The notes below the pieces were generated by a model. It did no database searches. It was given only the letters and a program-made list of their open reading frames with translations, and was not told the origin of the DNA. DNA of 64,000 nt from Theropithecus gelada. Lineage: Eukaryota; Chordata; Mammalia; Primates; Cercopithecidae. This document shows, piece after piece, positions 1 through 59,540 of the stretch. The stretch lies in the NCBI RefSeq assembly GCF_003255815.1, contig NC_037669.1, positions 136,280,577-136,344,576 of the forward strand, read 5' to 3'. Position 1 is the first letter of the stretch; the number at the start of each line of letters is the position of its first letter. Both the position numbers and the translations under genes were made by a program.

Positions 1-1610
<1,610 letters not shown>

Positions 1611-1688
1611 TTGTTATTTACTTTCTATTGGCTATAACACGGAGACAATACACTCCTTGAAGCCACCACTCACAATATGTATTGTTAG

Positions 1689-1994
<306 letters not shown>

Positions 1995-2304
1995 TGTTTT
2001 GACTTTTAAAGGTAATATTTGCATAAAGAAAAAAAATTCCAATAGTATAATTGCACTCTCCGATATGGTAGCCACTAGCCGTATGTGACTAAATTAATTA
2101 AAATTAATAAAGTTAAAAATTCAGTTCCTTGATTTCAGTAGCCACATTTGACGAAGGCAATAGCCACAGAAAGCTACAGGACATTTCTATCACTGAAAAA
2201 TGTTTATTAGAGTTGGCAGACTGTGAAACTTCTTGCCCTTTCCTACCTGCAGTCCCTCTCCCAGGGGTAGTCACTGTTACTAGTTTCTTGTATAGTATTT
2301 AGCA

Positions 2305-2601
<297 letters not shown>

Positions 2602-3039
2602 TCAATATGTATTTTTATTACACAAATGTTACCATATTATTTGCACTGCTCTGTTTCTAATTTTTTTAATTTAAAATATATTACTATTGTTTTCTAACAG
2701 CTCAAACGTTTACAGCATGTGATATTAGGCTTTCAGAGCAGCTCTTAAAACTTTAAAGCACAATTCGAATATAAGAAATATGCATAGGTTTCAAGGACAG
2801 GCCGTATTTGGTTAAAAAAAAATGCATGTTTTTGTTTGGGAGCAGGTGGAAGGAATGAATTATTTCAATTTCCTTCCTTGTGTGGCACCTGCGGAAACCA
2901 CACTGCAGCAGGGTGAATTAAAGTCACCAATTGAAAATCACACTACTAGCTTGGTCGGGAATGCTTCAACCCCTGCAGTGCCGTTCAGAGATCGCCTGCA
3001 TCGTGGAATCACCCTGCATAAAAGCGGTTGAGGCACTGT
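2602..3039. other. Unique upstream flank of the C3orf33 CpG island
   Basis: Non-repetitive, AT-rich to about 2870, then rising GC. No exon recognised. It may hold proximal regulatory DNA, but no specific site stands out. Confidence 0.5.
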
Positions 3040-3196
3040 TAAGACATCTGATATCTGGGGCCCGCCCACTGGCGACTGCAGGTCGCGGGGCCACCCCTGT
3101 CGGCGGGGAAGCGGACCCCGCCGCCTTCCCGAGGTGCGCGGCGCCCCCTGCCGCCAGCCGGAGGAGCGCAGGGCCCGCTCGCAGGAGGCCGGGAAC

Positions 3197-41969
<38,773 letters not shown>

Positions 41970-42298
41970 AACAGTCAAGAGATCTAGAGGTAACCTTCTC
42001 CAAAGAGTAAATATGTAAATATATGGACATTTTTCATTGACTCAAAATGGGAGTTTTGCCAAATGATCAAAGTGTTAGTCTAATGGTATTTAAATATTAA
42101 AAAGAGATTATTATAATGTCAGAATTAATTTAAACAAATTATAATTAATTAATATGATTTTAGGAAAGATGAAATACTTTATGAGAAGTTACCAGGCTGA
42201 ATGATTTATATATATAGCGCTACTGTGTGAAGAGAAAGTTTAACTCTTCACCACTATGTTGTTTTTAGTTATTTTGGGCAGCTATATTGAATTTTTTG

Positions 42299-42592
42299 TT
42301 TCTTTGTTTTGACACGAGGTTTCGCTCTTGTTGCCCAGGCTGGAGTGCAGTGGCGTGATCTCGGCTCACTGCAACCTCCTGTTTCCTGGGTTCAAGTGAT
42401 TCTCCTGCCTCAGCCTCCCAAGTAGCGGGGATTACAGGCATGCACCACCATGCCCAGCTAATTTTGTATTTTTAGTAGAGACGGGGTTTCTCCATGTTGG
42501 TCAGGCTGGTCTCGAACTCCCGACCTCAGATGATCTGCCCACCTCGGCCTCCCAAAGGGCTAGGATTACAGGCGTGAGCTACCGAGCCCAGA
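42299..42592 (-). repeat. Alu in the C3orf33 3' UTR, minus
   Basis: TTTCTTTGTTTTGACACGAGG to head CGAGCCCAG. First of a pair. Confidence 0.92.
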
Positions 42593-42771
<179 letters not shown>

Positions 42772-42830
42772 TGAATTTTTGTTTAAACAAGATACATGTT
42801 TATTTTTCCAGTTTTATTACCTTTCACTAT

Positions 42831-42836
42831 AATAAA
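42831..42836 (+). terminator. C3orf33: Polyadenylation signal AATAAA
   Basis: Canonical hexamer about 860 bp after the stop. A T-rich stretch (CTTTTTTCTCC) follows about 30 bp later. A second AATAAA lies at 42936-42941 and could be an alternative site. Confidence 0.7.
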
Positions 42837-43005
42837 GGAATTCTTTATGCTTTATGTGCAAAGTAGCTTTTTTCTCCTAACTGCTTTCTAATTGCTTGTG
42901 AATTTGGGGGCAGGGTCTCTTAGATCATTCCTTGTAATAAAGAATGGCTAATTTCTAACTGTTGTTAGATGAGGGGGCTAATCCAGAGGACAAAAACAAT
43001 GTACT

Positions 43006-43312
43006 AGCTGGGCATGGTGGCTCAAGCCTGTAATCCCAGCACTTTGGGGGGCTGAGGTGGACGGATCACTTGAGGTCAGGAGTTCGAGACCAACGACCAG
43101 CCTGGCTAATATGGTGAAACCCCCGTCTCTACTAAAAATACAAAATTAGCCAGATGTGGTGGCTCACACCTGTAATCTCACGTACTTGGGAGGCTGAGGC
43201 AGGAGAATCGCTTCAACCTGGGAGGTAGAGGTTGCAGTGAGCCCAGATCACACCACTGCACCCCTGCCTGGGTGACAGAGCGAGACTCCGTTTCAAAAAC
43301 AAAACAAACAAA
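43006..43312 (+). repeat. Alu, plus
   Basis: AGCTGGGCATGGTGGC to a tail of AAAACAAACAAAAAAAC, flanked by ACAATGTACT on both sides (ending 43005 and 43325). Confidence 0.94.
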
Positions 43313-43478
43313 AAAACAATGTACTGAGGATGGCAGCACAGAGGATAGAAAAAACTGAGATGCCTGACATTGTTGAGTCCTTGACGTAGCCAATACTTGA
43401 ACTGCCCTGCTTCCCAATTTCTTGTTATTTGAGATAGCAATTAAAAAACTTGCTGATAAAATCATCTTGACAGTGTAA

Positions 43479-43786
<308 letters not shown>

Positions 43787-43977
43787 GACAGTGTAAGCTT
43801 CTTTCGCCAGGCCAGCAGTAATGCACTCACATCCACAAAGTCTATACAAGTTTTTTTTTTTTTAATGGTTTATGATACCAAGAAAATTCAGACTTATCAT
43901 CTAGTCCAGATAGTTGACTCCTGTTAGAATTAATAGCACAGAATGAGAAGTATACTGCTGCTGCTGCCTGACGACTC

Positions 43978-44256
43978 TTTTTTTTTTTGAGGTGGAGTCT
44001 TGCCCTGTCGCCAGACTGGAGTGCAGGGTTCACTGCAACCTCTGCCTTCCCAAGTTCAAGCAATTCTCCTGCCTCAGCCTCCCGAGTAGCTGGGACTACA
44101 GGCACACGCCACCACGCCCAGCTAATTTTTACATTTTTAGTAGAGATAGGGTTTCGCCATGTTGGCCAGGATGGTCTCGATCTCTTGACCTCGTGATCCG
44201 CCGGCCTCAGCCTCCCAAAGTGCTGGGATTACAGGTGTGAGCCACTGCGCCCGACC
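43978..44256 (-). repeat. Alu, minus
   Basis: GAGGTGGAGTCTTGCCC; about 15 bp deleted after 'GAGTGCAGG'. Head GCGCCCGACC. Confidence 0.92.
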
Positions 44257-46175
<1,919 letters not shown>

Positions 46176-46183
46176 CATACTTT

Positions 46184-46791
<608 letters not shown>

Positions 46792-47352
46792 TGGAAACAC
46801 ATGTACTCTTCCACTAAGTGATGGGAATGTCAGCTCTTATCCAGGCACTTCCTCTCTCTTGCCTCACTTCTCAAATCATGCCTCTTTCTTCTTGTCTCAG
46901 AAAAATGAAATGCTGGCAGGTCCAGTAGCTTAGCAAATTTCAGGAGAGACAATCATGATTTCCCAGGATAGCAGGATATGTAATACCCTCAGCCTTGTAA
47001 AAAGAGAAGGGAAGTGTTAATGTCAAATCTCCTCCCCCATTTGAACGGGAAAGGGAAAGGATGGTTGCTGCTCTGTAGACTCTAACTTTTCCACTCCTCC
47101 TTACTCCCAGACCTCTTCTCTTAGCTGGTACTTGTGAAACCTAAATCAGCTTGACTTCTCCCACTACTGGGAAGTCTGGGGATACTGCTGCCTGAAATAC
47201 CATCTTCTTAAAACTTGACTCAAAGGAAATTAGAGCCATGGATCCCAACAGTGCTGCTGTTATGCCTGCTATATCTGGTAACTCCTGGAGTCCAGTAGAG
47301 ATCCCAGTCAGTACCTCACACCAACCTAATACGCTTGCAAACCTGCTTTTAG
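46792..47352. other. Intergenic DNA, nothing recognised
   Basis: Mixed-composition sequence without repeats that I can name and without coding signal. Possibly LTR-related, given the LTR-like block just downstream. Confidence 0.45.
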
Positions 47353-47365
47353 AGAATTAACTGCA

Positions 47366-47652
47366 CGGGGCACGGTGGCTCATGCCTGTAATCCCAGCAC
47401 TTTGGGAGGCCGAGGCAGGCAGATCACTTGAGGCTGGGAGTTCGAGACCAGCCTCGCCAACATGGTAAAACCCTGTCTCTAATAAAAATACAAAAATTAG
47501 CCAGGTGTGGTGGCAGGTGCCTGTAGTCCCAGCTACTCGGGAGGCTGAGGCAGAGAATTGCTTAAACCCAGGAGGCGGAGGTGGCAATGAGCTGAGATCG
47601 TGCCACTGCACTCCAGCCTGGGTGACGGAGCAAGACTCCACCTCAAAAAAAG
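47366..47652 (+). repeat. Alu, plus
   Basis: Flanked by AGAATTAACTGCAC and AGAATTAACGGCAC (one mismatch). Confidence 0.94.
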
Positions 47653-47869
47653 AATTAACGGCACTTGAGGCAGGCAGATAATGTTATGCAAGAGTTTTAT
47701 CTTCTTCTGAATTGCTCCAGCATCATTTGGCTCCTCAACAATGTAAGGACTGCATCTTTGAGCTATAAGACCCTCCCTTGGGTAATTAAACTCTATGTGC
47801 TGTCAAGGGGCATGTTGTTGACACAGTTTGTCCCCAGTCCAGTGTTACATGTGCTAGCTACCATTTGTT

Positions 47870-48897
<1,028 letters not shown>

Positions 48898-49005
48898 GAC
48901 ATAAAGAGGCTACGTGGTTCAAGAAGCCAAGAAACAGCAGTGTTCTAGACATTCAGGGTACCAACAGAAACAGTATTGCTTAGCCGTCATTAAAAGAGAT
49001 GACAG

Positions 49006-49293
49006 GGCTAGGCGCAGTGGCTCACGCCTGTAATCGCAGCACTTTGGGAGGCCGAGGTGGGCAGATCACTTGAGGTCAGGAGTTCCAGACCAGCCTGGCC
49101 AACATGATGAAACCCCATATCTACTAAAAATAAAAAAATTAACTGGGCGTGGTGGTGGGCGCCTGTAGTCCGAGCTACTCCAGAGGCTGAGGCAGAAGAA
49201 TTGCTTGAACCCAGGAGGCGGAGGTTGCCGTGAGCTGAGATTGCGCCACTGCTCTCCAGCCTGGTGACAGAGTGAGTCTCCTTCTCAAAAAAG
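49006..49293 (+). repeat. Alu, plus
   Basis: Flanked by AAAAGAGATGACAG and AAAAGAAATGACAG. Head GGCTAGGCGCAGTGGC. Confidence 0.93.
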
Positions 49294-49343
49294 AAAAAAG
49301 AAATGACAGCTATACTAAGGGAGTGGCTACACTGCTGGGATAG

Positions 49344-49742
<399 letters not shown>

Positions 49743-49855
49743 ACCGAGGCAGCTATTTCTAGGAAGGCAAATCACAGGGAGAAAGTAATACAAATTTATT
49801 AATATGAAAAGGCTGAAGAAGATAAAAAAACTCAAGATTAATATTAAAATGGTTA

Positions 49856-50478
<623 letters not shown>

Positions 50479-50512
50479 TTAAAATTTTTTGTTTTAAAAT
50501 TTTAAAACACCT

Positions 50513-50812
50513 GCCAGGCGAGGTGGTTCACCGCTATAATCCCAGCACTCTGGGAGGCTGAGGTGGGCAGATCACCTAAGGTCAGGAGTTCGAGACCAGC
50601 CTGGCCAACATGGCAAAACCTTGTCTCTACTAAAAATACAAAAATGACCCGGGCGTGGTGGTGGGCACCTGCAATCCCAATTACTCATGAGGCTGAGACA
50701 GGAGAATTGCTTGAACCTGGGAGGCGGAGGTTGCAGTGAGCTGATTGTTGTGCCACTGCACTCCAGCCTGGGCGATAGAGCGAGACTTTGTGTTAAAAAA
50801 ATAAAATAAAAT
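50513..50812 (+). repeat. Alu, plus
   Basis: GCCAGGCGAGGTGGTTC to an (AAAAT)n tail. Confidence 0.92.
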
Positions 50813-51446
50813 AGGTTAAGAACAGAAATTTAACGTAAAATAGTAAAAATGCTTTTTAAATGAACAAACTATACTTTCTTTTTCAAGGTGGCAATTTGAA
50901 CTCATTCTTTTAACTTGCATTCCTCCCATTAAAATTACATCAAACTATTAAATATTATAATTTGAAAATGATATTAATGATGGAAAATCAGGAAAGGTAT
51001 CATTAATTAGCTAGATATTTTAATATTTTGCAAATTATGATGAGGTGGTATGGTACTGAGATACTGATGACTTGAGTTCATTATTATACTTAAAGAAAAA
51101 AGGTAGGCTTTATCTAGTAAGTAAGTGGGTAGGATTACCCAATTACAATCCAAAAAGCCCATCCCCTTGTTTGGGATCTCTGAGAGTTACTCCCTTTTGG
51201 TCAGGTCTAGAGGTAGTTCCTCATGATCTGGAAGCCTTAGTTCAAATGTCAATGCATCCACTATATAATGCGAGGGAAAACAGAATTCAGTGGTCCACAA
51301 CTATGTCTTGTCCTGCCGGAGAGGAATAATGATAGCTCCTGGTTCTAGTTGTGTGTGTTTCTTGGTCATATCATCTGGGTGCCTCAGTTCTGTTCTCTGT
51401 AAGATCATCCTTATCCTCCATGGCCTCTTCAAAAATAGCCATTGGA
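50813..51446. other. Intergenic DNA, nothing recognised
   Basis: AT-rich and unique as far as I can see. The open frame 51072-51329 has no coding support. Confidence 0.5.
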
Positions 51447-51837
<391 letters not shown>

Positions 51838-52023
51838 CTAAAGGGTTGAGAATCACAGGACTTTATTCTTCCAGAGACTTAATCTTATATGGTTATGAGA
51901 TTTACCAATTTACTAGGCAGGATGGAGGTCTTTGGGGATCTTTTGATCTCACTTGGTTCTGTTCTGAGTATTACTGCTTTGCTTCTTATTCATTTTTAAT
52001 GAACACATTGGAACATTGTTTTT

Positions 52024-52640
<617 letters not shown>

Positions 52641-52662
52641 AAACACTGTTTTTCATTTGTAG

Positions 52663-52760
52663 GCTCTGCCTATTAGTGAGATGTGAAATCAATTAAAAAA
52701 GAAAAAGATAAAGGAACAGAACAGGATAAAATATATCAGAATGCATTGAAAATAGCAAAG
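52663..52760 (+). other. Exon-like segment (candidate alternative exon)
   Basis: 98 bp bounded by TTTTTCATTTGTAG and a perfect consensus donor, AAAG|GTAAGT. One frame is open for 27 codons up to the donor (DVKSIKKEKDKGTEQDK...). If joined to C3orf33 exon 4 it would add seven codons (ALPISEM) and a stop. No transcript evidence is available and chance is possible. Confidence 0.3.
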
Positions 52761-52830
52761 GTAAGTATTGTTAATTTTTTGTTATAAATGTATTTGAATG
52801 TATGCACTCGTTTGCAATGCAAAAATATGA

Positions 52831-53170
<340 letters not shown>

Positions 53171-53212
53171 GATCTCATTTTCTAGCACACTCTTTGGAAG
53201 AAACCTGATTAT

Positions 53213-53303
53213 CCTTTCCTTCCTTTCCTTTCCTTCCTTTCCTTCCTTTCCTTCCTTTCTTTCTTTTCTTTCTTTTCTTTCTTTCTTTTCTCTTTCTTCT
53301 TTT
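53213..53303. repeat. (TTCC)n(TTTC)n polypyrimidine tract
   Basis: About 90 bp of pure C/T on the + strand, grading from CCTT to CTTT units. It is the expanded tail of the adjoining minus Alu. Confidence 0.93.
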
Positions 53304-53582
<279 letters not shown>

Positions 53583-53699
53583 AGCCTGATTATTTCTATA
53601 ACTCAAGTGAAGACAGTGAGTAATTCAGACAGAAATAAGGTTTTTAAAAAATTGAGGCATTAGGATCATTACTTCTATTTTCTGCTTCGTTTTGGTTAT

Positions 53700-53980
53700 C
53701 AAAACACTTTATTTCTGTGTAACTAGCAATGAAATTGAGGAATTAGCACCCTCTTCTGTTCTGCAGCACTGTACATATATCTATTTTAGCACTCGTTATT
53801 TATATTGTAAATATTTATTTACATGCCTCTCTAGTCCAAGGTACAGTAGACTTTATAATTCAAACACTGAATTTTGGATCATTTCTGCTCCTTCCACAGC
53901 AGGATTTGGCCCAGTTTCTTGCTCATATAGGGAACTCCGTAAATATTTGTTAAATAAATGAATGAAAGAATAAATGAGTG
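53700..53980 (+). repeat. Probable L2 3' end, plus
   Basis: 'AGGGAACTCCGTAAATATTTG' and 'TTAAATAAATGAATGAAAGA' follow the L2 3' end (quoted in part). Confidence 0.6.
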
Positions 53981-54520
53981 GGCCATCACAGTGTTGCCTT
54001 GTCATTTTGACCAGGACCTTTTTTTTTTTTAGTCAGAATTTCCCCCATGCATCCCATGAGCCTACACCATGAAGATTAATTTGCTGAAGTGATCTGAGAG
54101 AACATTTTGTAAACTTGTCAAGTTTGAAAAGGGAGACATTTATTTTGGACAAAGCAAGCCATCTTAATATGTAGCTAGTTTAATTATGCAAATAAGTGAA
54201 ACAAAAACTAAATACAAATTTTAAGGTGTAGTTTTTCCTTTTGCTCTGTTTATACAGAAAAATCTAACCATTTGTTTTCTGCTTAAAAATAAACAGATGT
54301 TAGTAAAAGAGACTGCACACCCCACTAGAATTCCAAATGGTAGGGAAGAAGAGTTTTCCTTGTGGTGTAAATTGCCTCCCCCCTCCAACGCCCCCATCTT
54401 TCAAAACTTTAGAATTTGTACTGTAACTCTTTCACCAGTGTCTTTCCTCATTTTCTCTCGACAATTCAGTTTGCTTGTCTTTCTAAGCATTTGTTCAATG
54501 TCTATAAAAATGGTACTTCA
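53981..54520. other. Intergenic DNA, nothing recognised
   Basis: AT-rich unique sequence; no exon or RNA gene seen. Confidence 0.5.
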
Positions 54521-54705
54521 GGCCGGGCACGGTGGCTCAAGCCTGTAATCCCAGCACTTTGGGAGGCCGAGATGGGTGGATCACGAGGTCAGGAGATCGA
54601 GACCATCCTGGCGAACACGGTGGTCCCGATCTCCTGACCTTGTGATCCGCCCGTCTCGGCCTCCCAAAGTGCTGGGATTACAGGCTTGAGCCACCGCGCC
54701 CGGCC
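54521..54705. repeat. Inverted pair of AluY heads (hairpin)
   Basis: 54521-54599 is an Alu head in plus orientation. 54627-54705 is the same 79 bp in minus orientation. The arms differ at four positions by my comparison, with a 27-bp spacer. Both carry the cercopithecid-type 'GGCTCAAGCCTG'. Right arms and A-tails are missing from both. Confidence 0.95.
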
Positions 54706-55436
54706 TCAGTATTACTTCTAAGGCTGAATAAAGAAACTTCAATTAAAGGTCTGTCTTGGTGAGCAAGCCTTGACCATCTTGAAAGTTGCAGATATTGGCT
54801 CTGTGGGAGGTCTTTTTGGAAACAACATGCACAGAGCTGAGTTGTGAAGCTCTTAGGAAGGAGGAAAAGGGGGCACTTCCTTCTCTGACACTATTGTTTC
54901 CTCCAACTACTTCGTTCCCCTTCCCACCGCAGGAGAAGTAAACAATCAAACACGTTGGAGAAAAACAGAAAATGGGGAAAGTTCACTTTAGCACACTTAC
55001 TGCCTTTTAAAAAGTGTTCACCCTATCTTGAGAACTAAAATCTCCCGAGAAGTATAACTGAGGTTAAGAAAATCTTAGTTGAATAAAATTAACTTAGGCG
55101 CAGCTATGCTACTTTACCTTCACCCAGCATTCACAGGATGAAGTATTTTGCCAAGGTAGTGAAGTGGGGACCTAGTATTTAGAATTCTGATATGTAGTCC
55201 AGGCTCATTCCTAAGTTTAACAATTTAAATCATGTTTTCTCCTTATTTGTATGGTGAAATGTGCATTTGCTTATAATATTTTTGACCTTTCCAGATAAAA
55301 TGGGAAAATAGTTATATAGGCTTGTTATAGAAAAAATATAAATAGCTGCCATTTAAAAATAAATCATTAAAAAAAGTTATAGTCTGTTGGTAAATGAAGA
55401 ATCAGAGTTTAGCCTTAAAAAGTTATTTTCCAGCAG
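54706..55436. other. Intergenic DNA, nothing recognised
   Basis: Unique AT-rich sequence. No feature that I can support. Confidence 0.5.
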
Positions 55437-55555
55437 AACACCTGTAGTTCCAGCTACTCAGGAAGCTGAGGCAGGAGGATCCCTTGAGCCCAGCAGTTAG
55501 AGCAGTTAAGAATCCAGCCTGGGCAACATAGTGAGACCCCAGTCTCTAAAAAAAC
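55437..55555 (+). repeat. Alu right-arm fragment, plus
   Basis: CACCTGTAGTTCCAGCTACTC to GTCTCTAAAAAAAC, with an internal deletion. Confidence 0.8.
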
Positions 55556-55580
55556 ATTATTTAAAAAAAAACATTATTTT

Positions 55581-55948
<368 letters not shown>

Positions 55949-55950
55949 TC

Positions 55951-56277
<327 letters not shown>

Positions 56278-56284
56278 TCAAATA

Positions 56285-56375
56285 TTAACAGTAAAGACAT
56301 ATTTGAGAACTCATTTTGTACCAGGCATTTTGCTAAGGGCTTTGCATGCACTGGTCTTATATAATTTACCATAAG
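56285..56375 (-). repeat. MIR fragment, minus
   Basis: 'TGTACCAGGCATTTTGCTAA', then 'GGGCTTTGCATGCACTGG', in reversed MIR order. Short. Confidence 0.55.
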
Positions 56376-56876
56376 AGGCATGTATTTCTTTCAGTAACCA
56401 ACATCATAGTACTGCAAAAATGTGTTAGTTTATGAATTCAAGTATTTCAGAGAATCTCCATATTCCTGGATAAAGTTGCCAAAATATTAATAATTGTTGA
56501 AACACAGTGACTAGTACATAGGGTTTTACTATACTATTCTACTTTTGTGTATGTATAAACACTTCCATGATAAAAAGTGAAAAACACAAAAGAAAACAAT
56601 TCTTTCAGAGATCAGCTATCCTGGTTGTGTTCCTTCCTCCCCATCTCCACCTCCTGTCAGTTGGCCCCATATGGGGACACATGCTTCTTCAGCTGGGGAG
56701 GGAAAGATTGGCAGCACTTACAGTTGGCCATTACTACTCCTCTCCCCTCAGTCTCCCGTGATGGATTTAGGACATTTCGCTTCTGATCTACTCTGTAGAT
56801 TAAGTAATATACATATAAATCAGCATAAAGGTATTTCTTCCTTTGGCAGCAGGTTTAAGAGAGGGCGCCCTAGGGA
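56376..56876. other. Intergenic DNA, nothing recognised
   Basis: No repeat or exon that I can support. Confidence 0.5.
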
Positions 56877-56890
56877 ACATCTATTCTTTT

Positions 56891-57187
56891 TTTTTTTTTT
56901 TTTTTTTGAGACGGAGTCTCGCTCTGTCACCCAGGCTGGAGTGCAGCGGCACGATCTTTGCTCACTGCAACCTCCACCTCCTGGGTTCAAGCAATTCTCT
57001 GCCGCAGCCTCCCGAGTAGCTGGGATTACAGGTGGCTGCCACCACACCTGGCTAATTTTTGTATTTTTAGTAGAGACGGGGTTTTACCATGTTGGCCAGG
57101 CTGATCTCAAACTCCTGACCTCGTCATCCACCCGCCTCAGCCTCCCAGAGTGCTGGTATTACAGGTGTGAGCCATCGTGCCCAGCCC
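56891..57187 (-). repeat. Alu, minus
   Basis: Flanked by a perfect 14-bp duplication, ACATCTATTCTTTT (56877-56890 and 57188-57201). Confidence 0.95.
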
Positions 57188-57689
57188 ACATCTATTCTTT
57201 TTATTTGCTAGAATCTCTTCCTGCCTTCACTTGGTAGAACCAGCCCCTTTCATCTTGGGAACAAATCCTCTCTGGTTCCAAGTAGTTCTGATGGGCTGCT
57301 ATTTATAATATCCCACCTTCCTGGCTATAAGGGTGTGTGTATGATCAGGGTCTGGCCACACATACACTCTACTTATTGTTGTCCACAGTAATTGACCTAT
57401 GGATGGATACATGACCTAAGTCAGGTCAGTTCAAATCCTTTTCTACCCTCTTATTTACAGATGGTAAAAGCAAAATGGCCTCTCTAGCTGAGACGATTGA
57501 AACCTGGAGCTGTCTCTAGCCATGTTCTCCCCACCCCCAGGTTGTACAGAAAGCTCATATGGAATAGGAGAGAACAGGATCAAAATACTGAGAAAAGCAG
57601 AGAGAGGGAAATAGTAGGAGAAAAGGTGAAAGTGTGAGAGTGACAAAAATTGCTTGCTTTGCCAAACATTAGTCATGCTTCTGAGCCTT

Positions 57690-58160
57690 CTCCTGGGCCC
57701 ATATATGCATTTTCTTGTAAAACTCAGTTTTAGTAAGGAGTTCTGCTAAGTCAGTTTAGCAAGAACCCCCAGTCTCCATATCTGATCACCCTCAATAGAT
57801 CCTTCATCCTCCACTGTCCCCCAGGTCATGTCTGATCACCCTGGCCTGTGTTCAGCAAGAATCCAGTTAGGTCGGTTTAGCTGGAGTCCCTCATATCCCT
57901 GATGTTTCCTCTTAGTGATTTGTCATCCAGCAACCCCATCTGCTCTTTGTCTATAACTTCCCAGCTGCCTATGCTGTATTCCCAGCTGCCTATGAGCTCC
58001 GTGCAGTAGTCCCTGTGTCGATTTCAGTGGCCTTCCTCACCATGCTTTAACATTGAATAATTTTTTCTTTAACAAGAGAAATGCTGATTCTGAATTGCTA
58101 GACTCCCATCGTTTCTGAAGTCCTTATCCTTCCCCCGTCGTAAAGTGGGAGTCAATACAT
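57690..58160. repeat. Possible old LTR
   Basis: A C/T-rich block with partial internal repetition: 'AAGTCAGTTTAGCAAGAACC' near 57748 and 'TAGGTCGGTTTAGCTGGAGT' near 57868. Also 'CCCAGCTGCCTATG' twice (57960 and 57982). LTR origin is a guess from composition and phrases. Confidence 0.35.
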
Positions 58161-58294
58161 CAGCTTTTTACTCAAGCTGGTTTGATAAGGGGTTTTGTTA
58201 TTTGTACCTAAAGGCCGTGACCAATTCATAGAGTAGGGCCATAAAGACAGGTACTACGCTCTACTTCAGGAGTGCTATCTATATTCCAGCTAAG

Positions 58295-58360
58295 ACTAAC
58301 CACCTAGAGCAGTGCCTGGCACATGGCAAGTACTGAAGAAATATGTGTTGAAAGAGGAAT
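58295..58360 (+). repeat. L2/MIR 3'-end fragment, plus
   Basis: 'GAGCAGTGCCTGGCACATGG' followed by 'CAAGTACTGAAGAAATATGT'. Confidence 0.6.
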
Positions 58361-58439
58361 GCCTCCTTCTTGATAAGCTTTTTTTGGTCAATGGTTTTCT
58401 TAACTTGGTGCATTGATTAAAATACGGAATATTTATCTC

Positions 58440-59540
58440 CTTTCCTCTCTTGCTCATGGATATAACTCAAGATGGTTGCTGTTTAAATTTGAACACCTTA
58501 AATACGTGGCTCTTTTTGCAACTGGAAGCGCAATTTTTGTGCAGCTAGAAAAATCTTTTTCCAACACAGAAATTTCCAGTGCAGTTTTCTAAGAAACCCC
58601 CTGCGATATGCAGCGCAGTGGGCTCACCACAAGGCACATCAATCATTTTACCGTGTATCAGGCACCTCTTCCAGGATTTTCTGTGATCCTGGTGTCAGTG
58701 CACATTCTGTATCAAGGCAGAGATGATATGTAGAAATCTGGCAGCTATTTAGAAGGGAGGCTGGGCCGCGGCGTGCCAGTATAATTAATGAGAGTCATCA
58801 CTCAGGAAATGAGGAGGGTGGGGGTTGGGAAGGATGCCTTTCGCCATTCAATGGCATTTAAGAAAAATTGATGCTTTCTTAGCACTTTTAATGCTGGGAG
58901 GACATTAAGTCAAAGGATCACAGCAAAGGATTTTTTGTAACTACTGTACAGATGGATGTCCCTGTGCTTGAAGAGGCAGAGCTAATTCAACCCCAGACTT
59001 TTCAGCCAGGCGGATTTCAACCTTGTATTGAGCTACCAGCAGGAGTTCTTTATACTTGGAAAAGTGGTAAATCCTTACTAAAAGATCATAGCTTGCATGA
59101 CCAAGAGATCATCTAGAAAAGGTACTTTATTACCATGTAGGATGTTTGTCTTACCTGCCCAAAGAAGTTTTAATGTAGGTCTCATTTTCTCCAGTTCCCC
59201 TTTAACCAGTGAAAGAGGAGGGCATTATTTGTTTTGTTTTTCTATTTATTCTTCGGTAACCATGGAAGAGTTTGTGTAACCTAGAGAGGCTGCTTATTAC
59301 CCACTTTCTAATCCCTGTGTTATTATTCCATACTCTGATTGTCACAAGCAGGAAAAATAGTTCTGTCCTGCTTCTAAAAACTTAGCAATGTAACAAATTT
59401 TCTTGTTTTTAGTGATGTTCTCCAATTAATTAATTAATTGTTTTAGTGATTTTTCTCTGATAAATAATGTTAAAAAGACTTGGAGAGAAAAGCTACATTA
59501 AAAGATTATGGATGTATAAATATCGTAAACATTTAAGAAC
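58440..59540. promoter_or_regulatory. Repeat-free block, candidate conserved regulatory element
   Basis: About 1.1 kb without Alu, L1 or microsatellite, between the LTR/L2 area and the CpG island. It holds homeodomain-type cores (ATAATTAATGAG near 58780) and an AP-1-like TCATCACTCAGG (58796-58807). A 54-codon open frame (58952-59116) lies inside. Conservation is not testable here. Confidence 0.3.
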
